Source of the DNA: Iris pallida
Lineage: Eukaryota > Streptophyta > Magnoliopsida > Asparagales > Iridaceae
NCBI GenBank assembly: GCA_029216955.1
Contig: JANAVB010029819.1
Coordinates: forward strand, 36,809,331 to 36,873,330
Length of the DNA: 64,000 bases
Direction: 5' to 3'
Numbering within the stretch: position 1 is the stretch's first letter; the number at the start of each line of letters is the position of its first letter. Below the pieces are notes generated by a model, which was given only the letters and a program-made list of their open reading frames with translations, was not told where the DNA came from and ran no database searches. Shown here one piece after another: positions 35,106-46,456 of this stretch. The translations under genes were made by a program, and so were the position numbers.

Positions 35106-38100
35106 ATGGCACCCAAGCGATCAGCTGCCGAGAAGGGAAAGGCCCCTGCCGAATCCTCGACTTGTGTTGCGCCACGAGTATCTCGTCATGAGACGGGTCA
35201 TCCAGCACTTCAAGGTAGACGAACTATAATCGAAACCCTTTTTAGGGTTTTTGATGTTTTCAGATCTTCATACCTCTCTCTTTTTAGAGATTGATGGTAT
35301 TTGCGCCACCCTGTTTAGGGTTTCGGCTACATAGTCAATAGTTTTCATTTTTATGAAAACTATACTCTTGCGCAATCGGTTGGAAAGAGCTGACAAAATG
35401 TTCGGCCCAATCCATCGATTTGCGTAAGTCGGTTGTGCCAGCGCAAACTAATGTCTTGCACAAGTATGTTAGCGCAACCTGACGTCTTGTGCACGTTGGC
35501 TGTGCTGGCGCAATCTGATAGCTTGTGCATGATGACTATACTGGCACAATCTGATAACTTGTACAAGCTGACTGTGCTGGCACAATCTGATAGCTTGCAC
35601 AAGCTGACTATGCTGGCGCAATCTGATAGCTTGCGCAAGCTGACTGTGCTGGCGCAATCTAATAGTTTGTGCAAGCTGACTGTGCTGGCGCAATTTGATA
35701 GCTTGTTTCATACAGCATAAATTAATGATCTTTTTGAAGAAACTTTTTGATTTTGTATATACTGATCTTTGCCTTCTTTATTGATACAGTTAACCTTAGG
35801 GAAGATCCCAACTATGAGGTTTTTGCTGGATCCCTGTCTGAACCTGAATACAAGGAAGATCTTTCGTACGTGTCATTTCCTCAGTATGCCCTACCGTCCT
35901 CTCGGCAGGCTATCCTGACTGCACAAGATAGTAACACTTTACTGTATCTGATGAACGGGTAGCCTCTTCAGACTGCTGACGCAGTCACCCATAAGAAACC
36001 CCTGTTCTTGTTTGGTGAGGCTCTTGACAAGAACTCTCAGCCGAGACCTCGCATGGAACAGAGGATTTTCCAGAGGGGTGAGAAGACAATACTTCTGCCA
36101 GAAATCTCCAGATGCCTTCCTTTGTCCCGATATACTTTTGCGGGTTATCCCAGAAGAATGGAATGGGACATAACTCCGCTACAGCAAGCCCGAGCGAGAA
36201 ATATCTGTGTTAAGAAGGGACCAGATCACAAGGATATGTTCTACAGTTCCTCTGAGCATCATTGCTCCTTACTCAGAGGATTAAAACCCGGTTGCATCCC
36301 ACCGAAAGATTCTTCCCTGCTGCTCCCAGTAAGAACTCCGATATTCGCGAATGAGTTTACGAAGGTAGAGGGTGGGTATCCGGACCAAGATCTGTGGCTG
36401 ACAGGTCTTGTAAATCTGGATAATAAGAGATGGATCTGTATAACCAATTGGATATTGGTCCAATTTGAAGCTCGGCTCAAGGAGATTGATCTGTACCATG
36501 CAGTGTACGCTACTGTTTACGGCTTCCCTTTTAATCTGCATCTATTCCTTACGTTGGCGGAGAGATACAACTACAGGACTGGTACTTTTATGATGCCACG
36601 CGGAGAGATTGGATTAGCTTTACACGAGATGAAGTATATCTCTCACCTGCCAATGGAGGATATCCCCTATGAAGAGTTTGTCCCAACAAATGATGAGTTG
36701 GACAGATTGCGCCAGAAGAATGCTGATATGGTAGCTATCTTTGAAGAACTCCTCTGCCACTACAAGATTTGCTCTCTATATTACAAGAGTGGCACAGCCG
36801 GCACCTGCTATTCCACCAAATGGTTGCCGTATCTATTCCTCAACCACATCATTGAGAAGAAGACCAAGGAGCACGAAAACTGCAATCCTAACTTCTTCAG
36901 ACCACTTAGCAACAGTGAAGTGATAGAGCTGATGGAGACACATGGTGATATGGACATCAAGATTGAGGATGATCTTCAATATCCTCCTTTTAAGAAAGAT
37001 GACATCATTGAAAGCTACATGAGGATGGGCTAAGGCCCATGTCGAAGGAAGTCCAGCTGGCGGGTTTCCTCACCTACTGGCTTCGACGATATGTCGTTCC
37101 TGGAGCCAGTGCAGTCGACCGCTTCCATCGCGGTATACTATTTGCTGCTATCCGTCTGGTTTTCGACTACCAGATGGATCTGCTGTCAGCAATGACATGC
37201 AAGGTGAATTCCGGCCTCCGCCTTTTCGTTGACTCGATAATTCGAGGAAAAGGCGAGAAAGGAAGTTTTCCTCGTCTGGAACTGCCATACACCTATCTGT
37301 TTGGATGGCTGCTTTTACATCATCCTTCTTTGATGAATCCTAACATGGGGGCAGTGGACGGTAGCTTTTTAAGAAGATTTTCGGGATGTAAGTGGATCTA
37401 CACCACTCTGAGAGACTGTCGGCGAACTCTGAATCTCGGCAAGGGATGGAACTTTTATTGTGTTTCCCCTCCAGTTGGTTATGAGCATATGTCAACAAAC
37501 CTCGTCGACTCTATGAGGATGCAGCCGTTGGGCCATACAGCTTTCGACTGGTTAAGAACAATTCGGCCATCCCACTTGGTGTACCGGTTCGAAGAAGAAT
37601 GCTATCTCGAGCCTTATCTCCTCAGCCGATTTGCACGCCAATTCGGCTATGACCAATTTCATGTAGGTAATGCTATTACATGTCTACAGGGAAAAGGTTT
37701 TTTAATTGATGGAGCCCGGGCTTGGGCATATTTCAATGCTCGTAATACAAGGACGATATTCTCAATGCCGACAAGAAGCGATCGGGGCCCTCGCATGCTG
37801 TATACCTACTCGATCTTTTACACATCAGCAAATACTTTTGCCGAGAACTTCAATCTAGCAGACAGCTTTGCGACGGCAACTCGATTTAAGAAAGGAGCAC
37901 CTGTTATGGTACTTCCTGGTAATGATGAAGAGCACGAGCCAACTGATATGCCTCTGAAAGCTTCGAGGGAAGCCAACTTCCCCGAAGAAGTCTATGAGCC
38001 ATTACGTGTCTCTCTGAAAGTTGTAAGATCTCCGACCAAGGAGAAAAAAAGGAAGACAGAAGAAGCATCTTCTCCTGTCTTGAAGAAGAAGACTGCCGTG

Positions 38101-40006
38101 GACTCTTTAGAAAGAGTCACTACTCGCTAGCAATCTCGGCAACAGGCCGAGTTTGTTCATAGAGAAGAGGCAACAACTCCTACTTCCATTCAAAGAAAAC
38201 CACACGCAGTAGACGTGGAGGTCCCAGAAGAACCTCTATGCAGGACGAAATTAGCTTTCAGAAAGAAAGTAACCACTCCCCCGAGATCTGCTCATACATC
38301 GGCCTTGATCAGTGCTGTCGCCGGGGTTATGATGCCTTCTCCGACACCTGCTCCCGAGCCCAAGCAGGAAGCTTCCAGTACAGAGAAAGGAAACCAGGTT
38401 GCAGAGACAAGAGAGGAAACCACAGAGATAAAGGATGGGGCTGCAGAAGCAAGAGAAGCAACTGCAGCTCCAACCCCAATCAATGAGTCGGGATCATCCG
38501 TCGAAGTAGTACAATCTCCTACACTTGCAACGGAAACTGTCCCTCTTCCAGCTACACCACGATCACGTCAGGCTGAAGAAGATCGATTGATGATCGAGGC
38601 CCTGGAAGACTGTGACTTCGGCTTCAATGATGATATAGATCCAGTCGACGCCAGTGATAGCGAGAAGGCACGAGAAAAGGGTACAAATGATGAAGAAACA
38701 TCTACCGAGGATGACAATCTGAATCTGAAAGAGGATGTCGATGCCCATGCATCCCAAGAAAAGAACACTGTTAATGACGTAGCACCGGAGGAAGCTACTG
38801 TCTCTGAACCAAAAGGTATTAGCTGATATTGATAATCTTCTTTTATAGGTCGAATGACTGACATCTTAACTTTCATTCATGCAGAAATTCAACCTTCTCC
38901 AATTCCTCCAGTATGCACTGATATAGTACAGACAAAAGCGATAGCTAGCAGCAGCCTTCATTTATCAGGCGGTTCTGAAACAGGAAGCAGTCAGGCAGTT
39001 ATGTCTGAAGCTACTTCTGCGAGGCTACAGCCTATGTCAACAAATAACAATTTGGTCACTAAACCCAGTAATGGTAAGCTTACCCTTTATTTTTGATCCT
39101 TTTTGATAATCGCTAATGACGGCAAGCTGATGATGTTTATTTGATTTGGCAGAGGAACATCTGGGAGGGGCAACTAGCTCTACTATGGCTCCCTTGTCCC
39201 GAGAGACTTCGGCCCATGTTCCAGAAGCCAAACTTCCGCCTTTACAGGCCTCTGCTGCTTCAACTTCTGTAGGAGTAGCTGCTACACCCAGTGCAGCGGC
39301 TACCAATAAATTTATAGTTGGTTCTTTCACCAACCTCTTCTTCACTTCATTAGGACCCTTAGTAGAAAGGGTAATGGAAAGAGAGAATGTTGGCTTCAAT
39401 ACTGTCCGAAGTCCAACTACTTATCTGATCGGCACTATCCGAAGTCAGGATGATGAAGCTCAAGCTGCCTATCTTGAACACATACTGGATGAGCTGGAGG
39501 AATCCATTAAGATCTACAAAGATCTTAATCGGGGGGATGTAGAGCCCCTGGTGAATGTTGAGTTTGAAAAGATGACTCGAGAAGCCGAAGTTACGAAAGC
39601 TGATTTCAAGTTTTTCTTGGACACTTTCGTTACAAAGTCTTCAGAGTATGACCCCCAGGTGGAGATATTAGCGTCTGCTGCTGGGGAGAAAGAAAAGAAG
39701 GTTGCTGAACTGAATGCAGAGTTCGCTCGACTTCAGAAAGAGTTGAGAATCGTTCAACTTGCTTTTGAGGAAGAGACGACACAGCATCAGGATGCGGTTC
39801 AGCAACTAGATATTCTAACCCGCGAGAAGAATGAGTTTGTTACGTCTCATCAAGATGAAATCACTCGCAGACTAGTGACCTTGCCGACATTCGACGATAA
39901 ATCTTGAATGGAGGAAGCTAGAAAGCGGGTGCTGGATTCTCGTGAAGAACGTCTTCAGACCTTGAAGCAGTAGATAGCTAGTCTAATGACCCCACCGATT
40001 GAGTGA
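35106..40006 (+). pseudogene. Plant mobile domain (PMD)/coiled-coil protein gene, antisense passenger of Tat-1
   Basis: Four exons by clear splice signals: 35106-35214, 35790-38815, 38885-39073 and 39153-40006. The ancestral product is about 1390 residues. Exon 1 encodes a basic MAPKRSAAEKGKA start. Exon 2 holds the PMD: LTLAERYNYRTGTFMMP, GEIGLALHEMKYI, then SKEVQLAGFLTYWLRRYVVPG, FAAIRLVF and FGWLLLHHPS. Lys/Arg nuclear-signal-like and acidic linkers follow. Exons 3-4 give an Ala/Ser/Thr linker and a coiled coil (EKKVAELNAEFARLQKEL). PMD proteins occur both as host silencing-related proteins and in transposons. It runs opposite to gag-pol with its own TATA box. Broken by TAG 35960, a 1-base loss at 37033, TAG 38128, TGA 39905 and TAG near 39971. 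The Tat-2 copy is broken at different sites, so the ancestor was intact. Confidence 0.82.
35215..35789 (+). repeat. Intron 1 of the PMD gene with GCGCAATCTGATAGCTTG repeats
   Basis: Donor CAAG/GTAGAC, acceptor TTGATACAG/TTAAC. Between about 35370 and 35710 a unit of 40-60 bases, GCGCAATCTGATAGCTTGNGCAAGCTGACTNTGCTG, recurs about six times. It carries the same TTGCGCAA-type core as the LTR swarm. Short frames here are repeat translations. Confidence 0.75.
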
Positions 40007-40065
40007 AAATCTTTTGTACTTTCTCTTTTATTATATGTCTTTTTGTAATGCCTTTTATTTTGATC

Positions 40066-40071
40066 AATAAA
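40066..40071 (+). terminator. Poly(A) signal of the PMD gene (Tat-1)
   Basis: TTGATCAATAAAAAGAC, 60 bases after the stop. Conserved at 51329-51334. Confidence 0.55.
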
Positions 40072-40600
40072 AAGACATTATTTGTGTGGCTCTATTATTT
40101 ATTGCATATCCCATTACGGATATAAATAATAGCGATAGGAAATATATTCAGAGGTTTAGGACATAATATATTTCTTGATTTAGAAAATAATTATATTCAT
40201 TATATCTGCTCAGAGGTAATGTGGACATGGCAGAATATAATTTGTTGAATATCATTATTTCGGTAGACAACTTAATCAAAGGTGTTAATTACGTGACAAG
40301 TCGCTAATATGGATGAACGGATGAATCGTCAAAATGTGTGAATGAAATGAATCGTCGGGATGAACGGATGAACCATCAAAGTGTATGAACGAAAATGAAT
40401 CGTCGGGATGAACGGATGAACCATCAAAGTGTATGAACGAAATGAATCATCGAATGAATGTAATGAACGGGTGAACCCGTCGAATGGATGTAATGAACGG
40501 GTGAACCGTCGAATGAATGTAATGAATGTTGCGAAGAACGCGTCGCTTCGATGTTTTAAGAATCTCTGCCTATAAATAAAACAGAAATTGAAATAGAATG
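40072..40600 (+). repeat. GAACGGATGAACCGTC repeat array and promoter of the small antisense gene (Tat-1)
   Basis: About eight GAACGGRTGAAYCRTC units lie between 40310 and 40520 with 20-50 base spacing. They are followed by a TATA box (CTATAAATAAA, 40571-40578) 50 bases before the ATG at 40626. The first 240 bases are AT-rich and featureless. The Tat-2 array (51560-51920) is longer, so copy number differs between copies. Confidence 0.75.
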
Positions 40601-40625
40601 ATCACTTTCACTCTTCAACACAAAA

Positions 40626-40952
40626 ATGTCGTCTGAAGATGCCTCCAAGAAGGCTGAGATTGTCCCGAAGGTTGAAAAAATCACGGAGGAACGTCCAGCC
40701 GAACCAAACCAGCCAAAGCAGACGGAAGCGGGCGAAGGTTCGTCTGCACCCAAACCACCAAGGGACATCTTGGACTTCCTGGTTGATCTAGGGGAAACCA
40801 AAGAAGAAGAGGCCATGAGGATGGCTGCTTGCACATTTCTAGTGAAATCGGGCAAAAATGTTCTCGGCTCTTTTGCCGACTACATTTTTGAAAATGACGG
40901 TAGTGGTCCTCGTCCTGTCTTTAAGAAGGATGATAGTGATTCTCGTCCTTAA
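40626..40952 (+). CDS. Small acidic protein of unknown function, antisense passenger of Tat-1
   Basis: 108 residues in a single exon with its own TATA box and a poly(A) signal (AATAAA at 40978). Not recognised. Features: an N-terminal MSSEDASKKAEI start, a Pro/Glu-rich linker, then a conserved core PPRDILDFL, EEEAMRMAAC, VLGSFADYIF and an acidic tail. The Tat-2 copy (52005-52328) is also fully open with conserved length, while gag-pol and the PMD gene of both copies are riddled with stops. This may mean selection or chance, given the short length. Its 3' end points at the end of pol (stop at 41039), so the two transcripts converge. Confidence 0.7.
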   Translation: MSSEDASKKAEIVPKVEKITEERPAEPNQPKQTEAGEGSSAPKPPRDILDFLVDLGETKEEEAMRMAACTFLVKSGKNVLGSFADYIFENDGSGPRPVFKKDDSDSRP

Positions 40953-41038
40953 TATTATGTAACATCGTTTACGATGAAATAAAATCAAACTTTATTTATG
41001 AACTGTCTGATCATATTTACAAGAAATCCTTTTCATAT

Positions 41039-44000
41039 TCATACATAATATTTTTTAAGGAACTTGCCATTGATGGACATCATTGCAACTCGACCATCTA
41101 GCTCTGTGAGTTGATAAGCTCCATTTGAGAAGACTTTACTCACGATATAAGGCCCTTCCCATTTTGCATCGAACTTGCCTTTGCTCTTGTGAGTCATAGT
41201 CATGGGACGTCTGACTGTAAGAACGAGTTCTCCTTTCTGAAAGGCTCTGACTTTAACTTTGTGGTTGAAAGTCTTCGAGATACGGGCTTGATATAACTCT
41301 ATGTGTTGTTGAGCCAATAGTCGCTTCTCATCGAGCTCCTCCAGTTCTTGCAGTCGAAGAAGATCATTATTCTCTGTCGTCAACTCATTGGCGATAGCAA
41401 TCCTTAGAGATGGAATTTGAAGTTCCAAAGGCAGAACTGCTTCACAATCGTATACCAGAGAGAAAGGTGTACAGCCTGTGGGATTGCAGACCGTAGTACG
41501 GTAGGCCCATAGACATTCTCCAAGCTTATCACTCCAATTCTGTTTGTTAGTAGACACAAACTTCTAAAGGAGCTTGATGATAGTCTTGTTGAAGCCTTCA
41601 GCCAAGTCATTAGCAGCAGGGTTGTAAGCTGTTGACGCAACATTGTCGATCCGATGATCGTCACAGAATCTGGTAAACTTTTGACTGATGAACTGAGGTC
41701 CATTGTCATGAATGATTCGTCGAGGTACAACAAATCTGTAGATAACATGATGTTTGACAAAATTGATGACACTGCTGGTTTTGACTTCAGCCAAAGGTAT
41801 AGCTTCGGCCCACTTGGAGAAATAATCCGTTATGGCTAGTATAAACCGATGTCCTTTAGAAGAAGGAGGATTGATAGGACCTATAATATCCATGCCCCAA
41901 GCTTCAAAAGGCCAGGAAGCAGCAGTCGGATGAAGAAATTCTGACGGTTGATGGATGAAATCTGTATAGATTTGACAGGCTCGATATTTCCTTGCATATT
42001 CAATAGCATCAGATACTATAGAGGGCCAATAATAACCCATTCGTCGGATACGATCTTGTAGTTTAGGGCCGGGTTGATGTGCTCCGCAAACACCATCATG
42101 AGCTTCACGCAATACTTGCTTCGCTTCATCACCAGCAAGACAGCGCAAGAGTAGACCGTCATAAGTCCGTCGATAGAGAGTCTTGGTGGTCTGATTGTAG
42201 TAGAATCGAAGAGATCGTCGGCGAATACTTGTAGCCTCCTTAGGATCTTCAGAAAGTATGTCATGAACTACGAAGTCAATGAAAGGAGCTTTCTAATCTT
42301 CATCGATAACATTGATTTCAGCAAAATTACTGAACTCGAAGTTACGATTGTTTTCCACACAGAACAACTCTCTATTGGAAACAACAACCACTTATTATCT
42401 TTTGACATGAATTGCTAAGACTGTCGCGAGATTAGCTAAAGCATCTACCTCAGTGTTGCAAGCTCGTCGGACATATTCAATGAAGAAGGCCTTGAATGAT
42501 GTAGCCATGTAAATTGTAGCTTCATGATAGGGCACTAGATCTTGGTGGCGAACTTCGTATGTTCCTCTAATCTGATTGACAACCAGTTTAGAATCACCAT
42601 AGACTTTAAGATATTCGACCTCCAACTATTTAGCTAATTGGAGTTCGACAAGCAAGGCATTGTATTCAGCCACATGTTAGAGCATGGCTGATCTAAGGAA
42701 TAGGCTCTTTGGATAGCTAATCCTTCTGGAGAGACTAGTACAATCCCTACTCCTGCGACAATGGTCCCATTGGGTCCGATCCGGGATGCTTCGTCGAAGA
42801 ACAGACGCCAGGTAGGAAATTCTTCAGAGTTCATGTTTGATTCCAATGTTTCGTCTGGAATTTTATCATAAAGCTTTGATGTTTCCGGAACAGGATGAGC
42901 TGCTAAAAAGTTAGCCAGTGCTTAATCTTTAACAGACTTTTGCGGAACATAAACCATGTCGTATTGGGATAGCAGAATGGCCCATGTAGCCAGTCGAGAA
43001 TTGAGTGTGCTAGGCTTCTTCATCAGTACCCGAAGAGGATTAACTCGAGAAATGACGTGAATGATTTGGCCAATGATATAATGTCGAGTCTTTTGAATAG
43101 CGAACATAAGAGCTAGGCATTCTTTCTCAACCGGACTATAACGGTGTTCAGCACCAATCATAGTACGACTAAGATAGTAGATGGCTTGTTCATGGCCTTC
43201 TTTGTTCTTCTGGGCAAGTAAAGCACCCAATGAATGATCCATAGCACGGACATACATTAAGAATGGTATGCCTGAAATTGGTGGCACCAAGATTAGTGGG
43301 TTCATAAGATATTGCTTTATATCATCAAATGCTCGTTGACATTCTTCAGTCCAAATGAAAGATACACCCTTCTTCATTAATTGTGTAAATGGTCTGCAGC
43401 ATCCAGACAGATTTGAAATGAATCTCCTGATGTACACAAGTCGACCTTGGAATCCTCGTAGCTCTTTTAAGTTACGTGGAGGACGCATCTCTTGAATGGC
43501 TTTGATCTTCTCGGGATCCACGTGTATACCCTTAGAGGTAATGACGAAGCCGAGAAATTTACCACTAGAGACACCCAAGAATGACTTGGTGGGATTCATT
43601 TTAAGTTGATGTTGGCGCATTTGATTGAAGATAGTTCTTAAATCTTGGATATGATCTTCCTCTAGATGACTATTGACAGCAATATCGTCAACGTAGCATT
43701 CGACAGTCTTGCGCAGATAATCTCGAAAGATAGTACTCATAGCTCTTTGGTAAGTTGCACCAGCGTTCTTGAGACCAAATGGCATCACCATGTAGCAGTA
43801 GACTCCGCGAGGAGCACGGAAAGAAGTATATTTTTTATCTTCAGGATTCATCCGAATCTGATTGTATCCGGAGAATCCATCCATGAAGGATATCCTTTCG
43901 AACCCACAAGTGTTGTCGATCATGACGTCTATAATAGGGAGAGAAAGCTCATCTTTTGGACAGGCTTCATTAAGATCCCGGAAGTTGATGCAAACTCAAA

Positions 44001-45345
44001 CTTTGTTATTTTTTTTCAAGATTGGGACAACATTGGCTACCCAATCTGGATATTGTTCTTCTCGAATAAAGCCACAAGCTATGAGCTTTTTGACTTCATC
44101 ATCAATCGCGTCCATCATTTCTGGCTTGAATCGCCTTTGCTGCTGTTTGACTGGCTTTGCATTAGGCAAAATATTCAATTTATGAGTGACAATTTTAGGA
44201 TCTAAACCTGGCATGTCTTTATAACTCCAAGCAAAGACATCAATGTATTCTCGAATAAGAAGAATTAATTCTTGCTTATCCGCCTCTGGAAGGTTCTTGC
44301 TGATGAATATTGGACGAGGTGACCCGTTTTCTCCTACGTCAATTTGAACCAATTGATCTTCGGTAGGAGGTTCCCGTTGCTCGAATCGGAGTTCCCATTG
44401 GGTATCCATTCGTTGAGCCCAAGGATCTGTTTCTAGATTTTCTTCGATATCTTCGTCATATCCTTCTGGAAGTTCAGCGGAGACCATATTAGAAGATACA
44501 ATCAATCGATGAACTTGGCCGATACTGGTGTCAGAATCCCAAGATCTGGAATCAGAAGAGTTAGACCGCTCCTCACTATCAGACTCGGAGGCTGCTGGAG
44601 ATAAAATCGGAGGTGAAGTATATCCGAGACCTCTTTTCGTCCTGCTGTAATACATCTCTGACTTTTCCTTCGGAACAACCGTACGAATAGGAGTCCATCT
44701 ACCTTTACCGTAATTAAGGCCATTCTTGAAGTCATAACCCATCTTTCGGATGATGTCTTTTGATTGTTGACTATAGCGACGAAGTTGGAGACATCCTATA
44801 TCGTTATTTTTGCTATCATCTGTATAGCTGAATTTTTGTTCTGGCCCTTTACTAAAAAGTATTGGACTCACGCCTCTCTTTCGAGAAGGGATAACAAAAT
44901 ATGAGTCATCTGGATGTTCAAATAATACTTCCGTCTGAAGGGATTGTATGACTCCTATTGTAAAGAACTGAAAACTGTCTAGCATATCCAAATAGCATTT
45001 ATTATGATAAATGACATCAGTATACTGGAAAATAGATGCTTTTTTATTGATTTGTACATCCATATTTACAATAGGACCTTTAGCCTTAGCCGGCTTGGTC
45101 AGATCGATTACAAGAGGAGGAGAAGAAGAGTGAGGAGGAGGCTTGTTACGACGAAGGTTAATAACAAGCGGCTCAGAAGAGGTGAGCTCCCTTTGATCTT
45201 TGTTACGACGGAGGTCGATAACAAGTGGATCAGAAGAGATGAGCTCCTTTTGATCTTTGTTACGACGTAAGTCGATAACCAATGGCTCAGAAGAGGTGAG
45301 CTCCCTTTGATCTTGATTATCACCAGTCGATTGCTTTTGGGCTAG
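41039..45345 (-). pseudogene. Tat-1 pol: linker, RT, RNase H, archaeal-type RNase H, integrase
   Basis: From 45345 down: three 19-residue repeats (DQRELTSSEPLVIDLRRNK type, 45160-45318), a G-patch-like RKMGYDFKNGLNYGKG, then RT (FREEQ-like IREEQYPDWVANVVP, FMDGFSGYNQIRM, FGLKNAGATYQ, active site CYVDDI near 43690). RNase H (ALLAQKNKEGHEQAIYYLS) and a second archaeal-type RNase H (WRLFFDEASRIGPNG) follow. Integrase has HH/CC-like and DDE parts: MDIIGPINPP, IIHDNGPQFIS, NDLAEGFNKTI. In-frame stops near 43996 (CGA to TGA) and 42922, and frameshifts near 42640, 42390 and 41560, kill it. The first base abuts the inserted Tat-2 LTR. Confidence 0.87.
45341..45345 (+). repeat. Target-site duplication of Tat-2, left copy (gctag)
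   Basis: Pairs with gcagg at 62112-62116. The uninterrupted paralogous site within Tat-2 itself (near 56725) reads actgg, consistent with an ancestral gctgg and one change on each side. Confidence 0.7.
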
Positions 45346-46172
45346 TGTTTGCAAAAACAAAAGTTGATCTTTATTTGAACAAACTTTGTAAGAAGATTAC
45401 AAGAATTCTGGGAAAGTACAACTATAGGTATCCGATCTGAATAACGATCGCTTTATCCCTTGGACGATGTGAACTTTGAAGACGGTAGCCTCTGAAGATT
45501 GCAGCAGCACTTTGGCAAGAACTCCTGATCTCTGGTAATGATTTTTGATGTATATGTATGTGATCCCCCTCTAGGAAGGACTTGAAACTCTATTTATAGA
45601 GTTCTAGAAATAACTAACTTTTAGTTATTCTGACTTGCGCAGGTTGGATTACGCATGCATTAGACCGTACAGACATCAGACTGCGCTGGCAGTTATTTGA
45701 TCGTGGGCCAACTGTATTGGACACATGGCATTATTTGATTGAAATGCGCATGATCGTGTACAGACGGTTACCACATAGTGAGTCATTGATGGCATGAAGG
45801 TCATATGTACTTTGTCAGTTGTCTTGATAGAGTGTGCCACCTGAATTGCGCTGGCTTCAAATTGCGCTAGGATAGACCGTGCTGTAAAGAGTCTGGCCGA
45901 TTGTGCTGCATATACAGCTGTCCTCAAGCGCTGTGCTGCACGATAAACGAACAGTTTTCTCGTTCTCTGTGCTGTCAGTTGTCAGAAGATCTGATTTTCT
46001 GTCAGGTAATGATGACGAGGCTACGTCAGCTCGCGCACTTGGATGAGTGCGCAGTTCAGCCTGCACAATCGAGATGGTGCACAATCTGTCTCCTGTGCAG
46101 TTCACTTGAAGGATGCATAACTTGATTTTTATGACTTCTTTGATGGGTGCAACTTGATTTTTAGGACCTACT
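45346..46172 (-). mobile_element. Tat-2 3' LTR
   Basis: TGTTTGCAAAAAC at plus start, 827 bases. The inner end is next to the polypurine tract TTTGAAGAGGGTCT (46173-46186, minus). The terminal CA has become CT on plus. TATA at 45590-45599 (minus), TGCGC swarm in U3. Confidence 0.88.
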
Positions 46173-46339
46173 AGACCCTCTTCAAAGTTTTCGAAGTTTG
46201 AAAACAGTCAAATCTTCGAAATACTTTGAATTTTGATTTTAAAATCAAGTTGCGCAAGTAATGACTTGTCTGCGCAATTGAAGGAGTTCGCTCCCATATC
46301 TTCGGCGCAATCTGAGGCGACCATTGCTCTCGAAAAAAC

Positions 46340-46347
46340 TATAAATA
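46340..46347 (+). promoter_or_regulatory. TATA box of the PMD gene (Tat-2)
   Basis: ACTATAAATAGTT, 110 bases before the ATG at 46457, followed by a pyrimidine-rich leader. Same layout as Tat-1. Confidence 0.65.
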
Positions 46348-46456
46348 GTTCTCTTTGTTCTTCTTGTTATTCTTTACATGTTTTTACTTTGCTTAAGAGA
46401 GAGAAAAATTCTCGAGCCTACTCCGACTTTCTTCTTTCTTCTCCGTCGACTTTCAG

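Noticed and set aside
33983..35300. Treating the whole block up to the PMD exon as one LTR
   Set aside because: The polypurine tract at 34827-34840 and the break of homology with the 61286-62111 LTR set the LTR end at 34826; the rest is the promoter of the antisense gene.
35360..35720. Frames with repeated LxQSDSLxKL or QAIRLRQHSQL units
   Set aside because: They arise from the GCGCAATCTGATAGCTTG repeats in intron 1 of the PMD gene, open on both strands.
35790..38130. Naming the antisense gene an aminotransferase
   Set aside because: Database names such as aminotransferase-like for PMD proteins are historical; no PLP-binding lysine motif is visible.
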